NCBI GenBank assembly: GCA_963841995.1
Contig: CAWJEX010000007.1
Coordinates: 62,001-126,000 of the forward strand
Source of the DNA: DATDPM01 sp963841995
GTDB lineage: Bacteria; Pseudomonadota; Alphaproteobacteria; DATDPM01
Direction: 5' to 3'
DNA: 64,000 nt
Notes under the pieces: generated by a model
Told to the model about the DNA's origin: nothing
Database searches by the model: none
What the model saw: only the letters and a program-made list of their open reading frames with translations
Translations under genes and position numbers: made by a program
In this document: positions 53,615-64,000 of the stretch, piece by piece
Layout: each line of letters opens with the position of its first letter
How positions within the stretch are numbered: position 1 is the first letter of the stretch

Positions 53615-55294
53615 TCACGCGCTAAACCCATCCGTGCCGGCCCGCCCCAAGGTGAAAAAGAAGGTTGCGCCGTCGTCCACTTTTCCCTCGGCCCAAATGC
53701 GGCCGCCATGGCGCTCGATGATGCGCTGAACGGTAACCAGGCCGATGCCGGTTCCCTCGAATTGATCGGCGCCGTGCAGCCGTTGAAACATCTTGAATAG
53801 TTTGTCGGCGTATTGCGGATCGAATCCGGCGCCGTTGTCCTTGACGAAGTAAACCGTGGCCGCTCCCGGCTTTCGCCCGATCTCGATTTTGGCAGGGTCC
53901 CTGTTCTTCGTGAATTTGATGGCGTTGCCGATCAGATTGACGAAAACCTGTTTGAGAAGCGCGGCGTCTCCGTCGGTGAATCCGAGATCGCCCACGGCAA
54001 ATTGGATTTCGCGTCCGTCATAGGCCGGGCTCAATTCGGCGACGGTCTCACGCACCAGCTGTCCAAAGTTGATCCGTTCTTTCTTGATCGGCTTGCGGCC
54101 CAATTTCGAGAATGCCAGCAAGTCCTCGATCAACCGATTCATCTTCCTGACGTTTCGGTTCACGGCCTGAAGGTAGCGCTCGGCATCGCCGGAAAGGTCT
54201 TGGGCATGATCCTCGATGAGAATTTGCGAGAATCCGTCGATGGCGTGCAGCGGGGACCGCAGATCGTGGGCAACGGAATGGGCGAAAGCTTCGAGATCCT
54301 TGTTGACCGTGGCAAGTTCGGCCACCCGATCGTCCAATTCGGCGTTCAGCCGGCGAATCAGACCCACATGCCGGCGTTCCCGGTCCGCATCGTTGAGAGA
54401 CTCGAGAATCCACAGGATCGCGGCGACGAAGACGATCGTGTAGGCGCCGACGAGAAGCGCCGTGCCGAGTTCGAAATCGAACAGGCCCAATCTTTGGCCT
54501 TCGATCCGCAGCCATCCTAAAACGACTGGAGTAATAATGGTAATCGGCAACAGACGGCGCGCCAGGAAACCGCCCGCAAGTGCGCTCGTGACCAGTTTCA
54601 CAAAACCGCGATCAGGACGGACCAATATGATTCCGGCCGCAAGTGCAACGAAAGCAACCGCGGTATTGAGCGCCACCGCCGTGTAGGAAAACGCGGCGTA
54701 GAGCAGCGGGATGTTGTAGAGATATCCCAGAATGGCGAGATAGGACGACACCAGCACCAAGATGACTGGAATATTGGTGAGTTGGGGCCACCGGTCCTGC
54801 CAAGCGCGAGGAAGAAGAAGGGTAAGGCCAATGAGAGCAAAATTCGCCGCGGTTGCCGGCGACATCCGGCCTGGAAACGGTTTGGCATTCGCGATGGCCT
54901 TTGCATCGGCGAATATCAGTTCGTCAATTCGTAGATTTTGGCCGACGAGAAACTCAATGAGAATCAGCACCCCGATAAGGCCGGTCAACGCCGCGCAGAC
55001 TTGCCTTGTTCTGATCTCGAAACCCGATGGCCGTCGTCGCGCCGATAGATAGAGAGCGGCGCCGCTGAGGACGAAGCCGATCGCCGTATTCGCCTTCATG
55101 GCGATCCAATTCGAATGAAGGCTTTCGAGAATTGAAAAATCAAAAGTCCAACCAAGAAGAACGATCGTCCCGACAGTCACCGCGAAGAGACCCAGGCCTG
55201 CGGCGATCGAGAGGCAGGCTTCACCGATTAGGGAGCCGTCAAATGGCTCCGGTTTTTGCAAATAGGCGATGTAGGAGGGGCGGTTTTCGGACAC
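53615..55294 (-). CDS. Membrane sensor histidine kinase
   Basis: A 559-residue kinase. The first 290 residues are a membrane domain with about eight hydrophobic segments, not a known sensor that I can name. A short coiled linker follows (DADRERRHVGLIRRLNAEL), then the H box ELATVNKDLEAFAHSVAHDLRSPLHAI (the phosphoacceptor is in SVAHDLRSP, near residue 345), N box NLIGNAIKFTKN, G1 VKDNGAGFDPQYADKLF and G2 GTGIGLVTVQRIIERHGG. The HDLRSPL-type H box resembles phytochrome-class kinases. No response regulator is adjacent, so it is an orphan. Starts at 55294. Confidence 0.88.
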   Translation of the reverse strand: MSENRPSYIAYLQKPEPFDGSLIGEACLSIAAGLGLFAVTVGTIVLLGWTFDFSILESLHSNWIAMKANTAIGFVLSGAALYLSARRRPSGFEIRTRQVCAALTGLIGVLILIEFLVGQNLRIDELIFADAKAIANAKPFPGRMSPATAANFALIGLTLLLPRAWQDRWPQLTNIPVILVLVSSYLAILGYLYNIPLLYAAFSYTAVALNTAVAFVALAAGIILVRPDRGFVKLVTSALAGGFLARRLLPITIITPVVLGWLRIEGQRLGLFDFELGTALLVGAYTIVFVAAILWILESLNDADRERRHVGLIRRLNAELDDRVAELATVNKDLEAFAHSVAHDLRSPLHAIDGFSQILIEDHAQDLSGDAERYLQAVNRNVRKMNRLIEDLLAFSKLGRKPIKKERINFGQLVRETVAELSPAYDGREIQFAVGDLGFTDGDAALLKQVFVNLIGNAIKFTKNRDPAKIEIGRKPGAATVYFVKDNGAGFDPQYADKLFKMFQRLHGADQFEGTGIGLVTVQRIIERHGGRIWAEGKVDDGATFFFTLGRAGTDGFSA

Positions 55295-55416
55295 TGCGCC
55301 AGACCTATTGTGGAGGACTGATCATTACACTTTGGCACGGTTAATTTAGTATGACTTACATCGTGCCGCGGCACGCCGAACACGCCTTTGGTATAGGAAG
55401 CGACGGCGTTAAGCGC

Positions 55417-56764
55417 CTATTCCGCGGCGGCGCGCGGGGTTCTTATCCAAGAGTCAAGATCGGCCAGTGCGCGTTCGGCCATCAGGCGCTTGCGGTCCTT
55501 GCCTTTGGTTTTGCCCCCGCCCTCGTCATGTCGAAGCGGCGGGAATAATCCGAAATTGACGTTCATCGGCTGAAAGATTTCGGCATTGGCGCCGCCGGTG
55601 ATGTGATGAAGCAAGGCGCCGAGTGCCGTGGTATGCGGCGGAGCGGTACCGATTGCGCCCGTTTTTTCTCCGGCTGCGAAATTTTCCGGCGACCAAGCCG
55701 ATGGCCGCGCTCTCCACATAGCCTTCGACGCCGGTGATCTGGCCCGCGAACCTTAACCGCGGCATCGCCTTCAGCCGCAGTTTTTCATCGAGCAATTTCG
55801 GTGAATTGATAAACGTGTTGCGATGCAGTCCGCCCAAACGGGCAAATTCGGCGCGTTCCAAACCGGGGATCATGCGGAAAATACGGGTCTGCTCGCCGTG
55901 TTTGAGCTTGGTCTGGAATCCAACCATGTTGAAAAGCGTGCCCAGCGCATTGTCCTGGCGAAGCTGAACGACGGCATGGGCGCGGCGTCCCGTACGCGGA
56001 TCGGTCAGGCCTACCGGCTTCATCGGCCCGAAACGCAAGGTTTCGCGCCCGCGCTCGGCCATCACTTCGATCGGCAGGCAGCCTTCGAAATAGGGCGTGT
56101 TCTCCCATTCACGGAACGCGGTCTTTTCGCCGGCCAGCACCGCACCGATGAAAGCTTCGTATTGGGCTTGATCCATCGGGCAATTGATGTAATCCGATCC
56201 TTCGCCCTTGCCGTAGCGGGATTCGAACCAGGCGGTCTCGAAGTCTATCAATTCCTTGTGCACGATCGGCGCGATCGCGTCGAAGAACGCCAATTCCCTT
56301 TCGCCGGCGAGGTTTTTGATCGCGTCCGCCAAAGCAGGCGAGGTGAGGGGACCGGTCGCGACGATAACCGAATCCCAATCTTCCGGCGGCAATCCCGCGA
56401 TTTCGTTCCGGTCAATTGTAATCAATCGATGGGATTCGAGCGAAACGGTGATGGCGTCAGCGAATCCGTCCCGGTCGACGGCGAGCGCCGATCCCGCCGG
56501 CACCTTGCTCTGATCGGCGGCGCGCAAGATCAGCGACCCGCAGCGCCGCATCTCTTCGTGCAGCAAGCCGACCGCATTGCCCATCGCGTCATCGGAGCGC
56601 AGGGAATTGGAGCACACCAGCTCGGCGAATTTTCCGGTCTTATGGGCATCGGTCTGGCGCGTGGGTCGCATTTCGTGCAGCACGACCGGCACATCGGCCT
56701 GGGCTATCTGCCATGCCGCCTCGGAGCCTGCGAGGCCGCCGCCGATGATGTGGATGGGGGTCAC
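55417..56764 (-). pseudogene. trmFO: Folate-dependent tRNA (U54-C5) methyltransferase TrmFO, one frameshift near the end
   Basis: FAD- and methylenetetrahydrofolate-dependent enzyme that makes m5U54 in tRNA. N-terminal nucleotide-binding IHIIGGGLAGSEAAWQIA, VCSNSLRSDDAMGNAVGLLHEEMR (pieces), INCPMDQAQYEAF, and GQITGVEGYVESAAIGLVAG are all typical. Around 55680 one extra A (plus strand GAAATTTT for GAATTTT) shifts the frame after GLVAGKF. In the other frame AAGEKTGAIGTAPPHTTAL and NAEIFQPMNVNFGLFPPL continue to the stop at 55417. Corrected length 448 residues. As read, about 95 residues of conserved C-terminus are lost. Confidence 0.9.
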
Positions 56765-56781
56765 TTGATTTTCGGCAATTA

Positions 56782-57268
56782 TCAGTGCAACGTTTCAATA
56801 TGTTCGAGAAACTTTGCATATTGCTCTGGCAAATGCCAATGTTGAGCGCCGCCCAAAATTAATTCCTTATATTCACGATTAGGCTTGCGTTCACAATTAG
56901 GTTTGGGCGGCTCTTGCTCAATGGCAACATAAGTAGAAACTGCCGGGGGTGACTCTTTATCACCGCAACGGAGTACCTGTTTCTCACAACGAATATATGA
57001 ATTTTCTTCGCGTGCATGATTTGGATTGTATTTTTCTTTGTTATCCAACTTCCCTATATCCAGCTCATCAATCTGATAGACAACACCCCCATACTTCTTT
57101 TCCCGATACATTGGTTACGCTAGCTACCCAACATTTCCGCTTCTGCGAAAAGCGAGGGAAGGTTAACTCATAGTCCGCAAGCTTTGCGATACACACGAAG
57201 CGCGCTGATGTGCAGCGGTCACTCATTTGCCCCCAGTCCATATTTGATCCATAGGCGAAATACAACAT
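56782..57268 (-). pseudogene. Gamma-glutamylcyclotransferase-like protein, one frameshift
   Basis: A small enzyme of the GGCT/AIG2 fold. The diagnostic N-terminal pattern FAYGSNMD occurs at residues 4-11 of the frame starting at ATG 57268. At about 57090 one extra G in a run of five (GTATGGGGGTG for GTATGGGGTG) breaks the frame between VSGKEVWG and VVYQIDELDIGKLDNKE. Corrected, the protein has about 161 residues and goes on to YKELILGGAQHWHLPEQYAKF. The gene is clearly AT-richer than its neighbours, which suggests transfer. It lies between trmFO and uvrA on the same strand. The substrate is unknown. Confidence 0.75.
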
Positions 57269-57275
57269 CGTGCGA

Positions 57276-60128
57276 TCACGCCCGCTTCTTCGCCTTTTGC
57301 GCGCCGGTCTTGAGATAAGCGGCGAGGTATTGGCCGGTATACGATGCCGGCGTGCGCGCGATGTCTTCTGGCGTTCCCGCCGCAACGATCCTTCCGCCCT
57401 TGTCGCCGCCTTCGGGGCCGAGATCGATGATCCAATCCGCGGTCTTGATCACGTCGAGATTGTGCTCGATGACCACGACGGTATTGCCTTGATCGGCGAG
57501 GGCATGGAGCACTTCGAGAAGTTTGCGCACGTCCTCAAAATGCAAGCCGGTGGTCGGCTCGTCCAGTATATAGAGTGTGGTTCCCGTCGACCGCCGTGAG
57601 AGCTCCTTGGCCAATTTCACCCGCTGGGCTTCGCCGCCGGAGAGGGTCGTCGCCTGCTGGCCCAAATGGACGTAATCGAGGCCGACCCGCCGGAGCGTTT
57701 CGAGCTTTTCGCGAATCGCCGGCACGGCTTTGAAGAAATCGGCCGCTTCCTCCGCCGTCATGTCGAGGACGTCGGCGATCGACTTGCCCTTGAATTTGAT
57801 TTCCAAGGTCTCGCGGTTATAGCGCTTGCCCTTGCAGACGTCGCATTGCACGTAGATATCCGGCAGGAAGTGCATCTCGATCTTGAGGACGCCGTCGCCC
57901 TGGCAGGCCTCGCAGCGCCCGCCCTTGACGTTGAACGAGAACCGCCCGGCCTTGTAGCCCCGCGCATTCGATTCGGGCAGGCCGGTGAACCAGTCGCGGA
58001 TCGGGGTGAACAGCCCGGTATAGGTCGCCGGGTTCGAGCGCGGGGTGCGGCCAATCGGCGATTGGTCGATATCGACCACCTTGTCGAAATATTCGAGCCC
58101 TTCGATCCGGTCGTGCACGCCGGCCACTTCCCGCGACCCGTAAAGCCGCCGCGCCACCGCCGTATAAAGAGTGTCAACGATGAGCGTCGATTTCCCGCCG
58201 CCGGAAACTCCGGTAATGCAAGTGAGCGTGCCGAGCGGAATATGGACGTTCAGATTCTTCAGATTGTTGGCGCGGGCGCCGACGATCCTGATGCCGCGCT
58301 TGGGATCGGCCGGCCGGCGCACCGCGGGAAGAGGAACCTGCTTCATCCGAGTCAAATATTGCGCCGTGAGGCTCTTCGGCGATTTCAGCACCTCTTCGGG
58401 CGTGCCCGCCGCCACCACCTCGCCGCCGTGAACGCCGGCCCCCGGCCCCATATCGATCAGATAATCAGCTTCGCGGATCGCTTCCTCGTCATGCTCGACG
58501 ACGATCACGGTGTTGCCGAGATCGCGAAGCCGGATCAGCGTATCCAAGAGCCGCCGGTTGTCGCGCTGATGAAGGCCGATTGAGGGCTCGTCCAAGACGT
58601 AGAGAACCCCCGTCAGCCCCGAGCCGATTTGCGACGCAAGCCTGATCCGCTGGCTCTCGCCGCCCGACAGCGTGCCGGAGGCACGGGAGAGAGTCAGATA
58701 CTCCAAGCCGACATTGACCAGGAACCCGAGCCGCTCATTGATCTCTTTCAAAATCCGCTGGGCGATCTCGAGTTGTTTCGGCGTCAAATGCTTCGGCAGC
58801 TCGAGGAACCAAGCGGCTGCCGCCGAAATCGACATGTCGGAAACTTCGCTGATATTGAGCCCGCGGATCTTGACCGCCAGCGCTTCGGGTTTCAGCCGCC
58901 GCCCGTTGCAGGCCTCGCAAGGCCGGGTGCTCTGATAGCGCGACAATTCTTCGCGCATCCACAGCGATTCGGTTTCCCGCCAGCGCCGCTCAAGATTGCG
59001 AATGACGCCTTCGAAGGGCTTTTCGACCTTGTATTTCTTGAACCCGTCGTCATAGGCGAGTGTCACCGCCTCTTCGGTGCCGAACAGGATCGCCTTGCGG
59101 ACATGCTCCGGCAATTCCTTCCACGGCTTTGTCGTCGAAACCTTGTAATGCTTGGCCAAGCCATCGAGGGTCTGGGCGTAATATTGGGTCGGCGATTTCG
59201 CCCAGGGCTGGATGGTGCCCTCCCGCAAGGAGAGTCGCTCGTCGGGAACCACCAGCTCCGGATCGAAATAGAGCTTGGTGCCGAGACCGTCGCAAACCGG
59301 GCAGGCGCCATAGGGATTGTTGAAGGAAAACAGCCGCGGCTCGATTTCCTCGATGGTGAAGCCGGAAACCGGGCAGGCGAATTTCGACGAGAAGATGGTG
59401 CGAACGCCGGAATCCGCGTCTTCGGCGAACAACAATCCGTCGCTGAGATGCAGCGCCTGTTCGATCGAATCCGCCAGCCGCGTTTCCAAGCCCGGTGCGA
59501 TCACGATCCGGTCCACCACGACCTCGATGTCGTGTTTGAGCTTCTTGTTGAGGGCGGGGACGGCGTCGATCTCGTGGAGCTTGCCGTCCACCTTGACCCG
59601 CTGGAAGCCGCGCTTCTGGAGATCGGCCAGGTCCTTCTTGTATTCGCCCTTGCGGCCGCGCACGGTTGGAGCCAGGAGATAGAGCCGGGTGCCTTCTTTC
59701 ATCTCCATAACCCGGTCGACCATTTGCGAGACCGTCTGGCTTTCGATGGGCAGGCCGGTCGCCGGCGAATAGGGCACGCCCGCGCGGGCATAGAGAAGCC
59801 GCAGATAATCGTAAATCTCGGTCACGGTGCCGACCGTCGACCGTGGGTTGCGCGAGGTGGTTTTCTGCTCAATCGAGATCGCCGGCGACAGCCCGTCGAT
59901 CGAGTCCACGTCCGGCTTTTGCATCATCTCGAGGAATTGCCGGGCATAGGCCGAGAGCGACTCGACATAGCGCCGCTGGCCCTCGGCATAGATCGTGTCG
60001 AAGGCGAGCGACGATTTGCCCGAGCCCGACAGGCCGGTGATGACCACCAGCTTGTCCCGGGGCATTTCCACGTCGATGTTCTTGAGATTGTGCTCGCGGG
60101 CGCCGCGAACCGTGATTTTATTGGTCAT
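57276..60128 (-). CDS. uvrA: Excinuclease ABC subunit A
   Basis: A 950-residue damage-recognition ATPase of nucleotide excision repair. Two ABC modules: Walker A VVITGLSGSGKSSLAFDTIYAEG near residues 25-47 and ITGVSGGGKSTLIVDTL near 630; signatures GTLSGGESQRIRLASQ and TTLSGGEAQRVKLAKELS; zinc sites CPVCDGLG (with FACPVSGF near it) and CEACQGDGVLKIEM with the CDVCKGKRYN pair. Start ATG 60128, with an implausible leader if extended to 60227. It is divergent from ssb, the classic arrangement, but a DUF4189 gene sits between them. Intact throughout. Confidence 0.97.
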   Translation of the reverse strand: MTNKITVRGAREHNLKNIDVEMPRDKLVVITGLSGSGKSSLAFDTIYAEGQRRYVESLSAYARQFLEMMQKPDVDSIDGLSPAISIEQKTTSRNPRSTVGTVTEIYDYLRLLYARAGVPYSPATGLPIESQTVSQMVDRVMEMKEGTRLYLLAPTVRGRKGEYKKDLADLQKRGFQRVKVDGKLHEIDAVPALNKKLKHDIEVVVDRIVIAPGLETRLADSIEQALHLSDGLLFAEDADSGVRTIFSSKFACPVSGFTIEEIEPRLFSFNNPYGACPVCDGLGTKLYFDPELVVPDERLSLREGTIQPWAKSPTQYYAQTLDGLAKHYKVSTTKPWKELPEHVRKAILFGTEEAVTLAYDDGFKKYKVEKPFEGVIRNLERRWRETESLWMREELSRYQSTRPCEACNGRRLKPEALAVKIRGLNISEVSDMSISAAAAWFLELPKHLTPKQLEIAQRILKEINERLGFLVNVGLEYLTLSRASGTLSGGESQRIRLASQIGSGLTGVLYVLDEPSIGLHQRDNRRLLDTLIRLRDLGNTVIVVEHDEEAIREADYLIDMGPGAGVHGGEVVAAGTPEEVLKSPKSLTAQYLTRMKQVPLPAVRRPADPKRGIRIVGARANNLKNLNVHIPLGTLTCITGVSGGGKSTLIVDTLYTAVARRLYGSREVAGVHDRIEGLEYFDKVVDIDQSPIGRTPRSNPATYTGLFTPIRDWFTGLPESNARGYKAGRFSFNVKGGRCEACQGDGVLKIEMHFLPDIYVQCDVCKGKRYNRETLEIKFKGKSIADVLDMTAEEAADFFKAVPAIREKLETLRRVGLDYVHLGQQATTLSGGEAQRVKLAKELSRRSTGTTLYILDEPTTGLHFEDVRKLLEVLHALADQGNTVVVIEHNLDVIKTADWIIDLGPEGGDKGGRIVAAGTPEDIARTPASYTGQYLAAYLKTGAQKAKKRA

Positions 60129-60317
60129 CCAGATGTCCGGCTGGGGCCACGATAACGGCCCTCGGTAACGGTAATGGGGCCCCATTATATGGCGCGCTGC
60201 GGCCCATTTTCGAGCCCCCCGGCGCAATGGCGCGGAACCCGATGGCAGGCGCCCTTAATCGCGTGTAAAATCGAGGTTCCGGGGCAGTGTTAAGGGAACC
60301 CGGCTCAGACTTAATCT

Positions 60318-60761
60318 ATGACCTATCGCTGGATCGCATGTCCGGCCTTAATCGTCGTTGCCGGCCTCGCGGCGCTGGTTGCGCCGGCTCGGGCCAACCG
60401 CTTCGAGGGCTGCCAGAACACTTGCCGCGATCTTTCGGGCAATATTACGTCTGACGAATGCGTCGACACCTGCAATCGTGCTTACTGCGGGCAGCAGCGG
60501 CTAACGACTTCCTACGGCGCCATCGCTTTTGGCGCATATAGCGGCGCCACCGGCTGGACCTATGGCAAGCCGGACCCGGAAACGGCCGAGCAGGTGGCGC
60601 TTTCCAACTGGGCGCACCACGGCAACGACTGCGAAATCGTCACGAGTTTCTCGAATAGTTGCGCCGCCGTAGCCGGCGGGGATGGCGGCCACTTTGCCGC
60701 CGAGCAGGCGGACAGCCGCGAGAAAGCGGAGGCCAATGCGTTAAGCTCGCGCGCCGGCTGA
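60318..60761 (+). CDS. Exported DUF4189 protein, ended by an in-frame TGA before a conserved tail
   Basis: A 147-residue frame. A signal peptide (CPALIVVAGLAALVAPARA) gives a mature protein with CQNTCRDLSGNITSDECVDTC, a cysteine-rich start, then the DUF4189 pattern TTSYGAIAFGAYSGATGWTYG, AEQVALSNWAHHGNDCEIVTSF and CAAVAGGDGG. The frame stops with TGA at 60759, but the same frame continues FGCKCDIKAWTCAVP to TAA at 60807, and C-x6-C of that kind (KCDIKAWTC) is the normal end of DUF4189. So the protein lacks its last 15 residues, with three cysteines. The family is of unknown function. It lies between uvrA and ssb. Confidence 0.75.
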   Translation: MTYRWIACPALIVVAGLAALVAPARANRFEGCQNTCRDLSGNITSDECVDTCNRAYCGQQRLTTSYGAIAFGAYSGATGWTYGKPDPETAEQVALSNWAHHGNDCEIVTSFSNSCAAVAGGDGGHFAAEQADSREKAEANALSSRAG

Positions 60762-60925
60762 TTTGGCTGTAAATGCGACATCAAAGCCTGGACCTGCGCC
60801 GTCCCCTAAAGCGCCGTCCGCACGCCATTTTTCGAGGCCCCCGGCACAACGCCGAAGCGATTGGACGGTCCCGCCGTTGCGTGTATTGTGCGCCTTCAGG
60901 GAGCCGAAAAACCGAGGGTTTTGCG

Positions 60926-61390
60926 ATGGCAGGCAGCGTCAATAAGGTGATTTTGGTGGGCAATCTGGGCCGCGATCCGGAGGTCCGGAGCACCCAAAGC
61001 GGCGACAAGGTGGTCAATCTCTCGGTCGCCACCTCCGAGCGCTGGAAAGACAAGAATACCGGCGAGCCCCGGGAAAAGACCGAATGGCACCGGGTGGTCA
61101 TTTTCAACGACCGGCTGGGCGACGTCGCCGAGAAATACCTTCGCAAAGGCTCCAAGGTCTATGTGGAGGGCCAGCTCCAGACCCGCAAATGGACCGATAA
61201 TTCGGGGGTCGAGAAATACACTACCGAAGTCGTGCTTCAGCGTTTCCGCGGCGAGCTCACCATGCTCGACGCCAAGGGCGAGGGCGGAAGCAGCAGCGTG
61301 GGCGTCACGGAAGGCCAGGACGAAGACGCGCCGCGGATGTCCGGCCCGCCGCGCAAGGGTGCGGAGCTCGACGACGAGATCCCGTTCTGA
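60926..61390 (+). CDS. ssb: Single-stranded DNA-binding protein
   Basis: A 154-residue protein. The OB fold covers about residues 4-112 (MAGSVNKVILVGNLGRDPEVR, TEWHRVVIFNDRLGDVAEKYL in part, YVEGQLQTRKWTDNSGVEKY), followed by a glycine- and serine-rich linker and the acidic tip DDEIPF that binds partner proteins. It coats single-stranded DNA in replication and repair. The ATG 60926 is the start; a longer in-frame version to 60773 is not conserved. Divergent from uvrA in the common bacterial arrangement. Confidence 0.97.
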   Translation: MAGSVNKVILVGNLGRDPEVRSTQSGDKVVNLSVATSERWKDKNTGEPREKTEWHRVVIFNDRLGDVAEKYLRKGSKVYVEGQLQTRKWTDNSGVEKYTTEVVLQRFRGELTMLDAKGEGGSSSVGVTEGQDEDAPRMSGPPRKGAELDDEIPF

Positions 61391-61514
61391 TCCGCTTTCG
61401 TTGTCCTAAACCCCGTAATTTGCTAGGGTCTTTTCAGCCGCCACGGGTCGGGGGAAGACCCGGAATTTCCATGATTTTTTGGCCCCGCCGGGGCCGCGGA
61501 GTCCGTGAGTAATC

Positions 61515-64000
<2,486 letters not shown>

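Noticed and set aside
55351..55548. 65-codon plus-strand frame between the sensor kinase and trmFO
   Set aside because: It overlaps the true, frameshifted end of trmFO on the other strand.
58629..60155. 508-codon plus-strand frame
   Set aside because: Antisense shadow of uvrA; rich in Arg, Leu and Asp without any motif.
60230..60300. SOS box in front of uvrA and ssb
   Set aside because: GTTC-N7-GTGT near 60277 is only a partial match to the alphaproteobacterial GTTC-N7-GTTC operator, so LexA control cannot be claimed.

Overview
The window is high-GC DNA with short spacers and looks like an alphaproteobacterium of the Rhodospirillales or Micropepsales kind. The assignment rests on gene families and gene order: a PopZ-like polar organiser, folate-dependent TrmFO, a Pcm-like methyltransferase in front of a TolC-like protein, and the long run erpA / dgt-argS-SPOR-nagZ-M50-scpA-scpB-tatB-tatC-serS-surE-pcm-LysM/M23-DUF815-yajC-secD-secF-Mth938. 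It is ordinary chromosome. I see no prophage, CRISPR array, integrase or intact insertion sequence.

Layout. 1-3024 (minus): sulfur amino acid genes cysK, sseA and metC (metC runs off the left edge). 3160-8239 (plus): a five-gene peptide/nickel-type ABC importer with five single-base insertions. 8245-16029: accessory stretch with NUDIX, pentapeptide-repeat protein, exported beta-propeller, ArsM-like methyltransferase, ICMT-like methyltransferase, a lysine-rich histone-H1-like protein, yqeC, cytochrome b561 and a cold-shock protein, punctuated by copies of a repeat element with terminal inverted repeats. 16368-20349: small ORF, hemerythrin-like protein, a decayed CHASE hybrid histidine kinase, tatA. 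20448-25842: GH17 membrane protein, tRNA-Asn, tRNA-Cys, Pcm-like methyltransferase, tolC, popZ. 25983-31914: valS, ilvD, xth, erpA. 32097-49036: the conserved cell-envelope, chromosome-segregation and secretion cluster. 49097-57268: PuuD-like membrane protein with a 30-residue membrane peptide upstream, NDUFAF6-like protein, a repeat-bearing membrane protein, HerA-like ATPase, sensor kinase, trmFO and a low-GC gamma-glutamylcyclotransferase-like gene. 57276-64000: uvrA divergent from ssb with a DUF4189 gene between them, then gyrA (cut by the right edge).

How the genes fit together. The Tat translocase is split (tatA at 20 kb, tatBC at 39 kb), and the ABC substrate-binding protein carries a twin-arginine signal, so it is a probable Tat client. 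YajC-SecD-SecF assist Sec export; TolC and the degenerate LysM/LytM protein act at the outer envelope and septum; ScpAB, PopZ and GyrA serve chromosome structure and segregation; UvrA, Ssb, Xth and Dgt serve repair and nucleotide control.

What stands out. (1) A repeat family with 21-bp terminal inverted repeats, in which two long copies differ by inversion of the central segment and whose terminal TAG is the stop codon of neighbouring genes. (2) About ten single-base insertions that break otherwise conserved genes, against none in the large essential genes. (3) In-frame nonsense codons followed by conserved sequence in scpA, the CHASE kinase and the DUF4189 gene; in scpA the readthrough end overlaps scpB as GTGA. 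(4) A 17-bp unit expanded to five copies inside a receiver domain. (5) A 148-bp MITE-like element at 44.5 kb. Whether groups 2 and 3 are genuine decay or assembly errors cannot be decided from the sequence alone.
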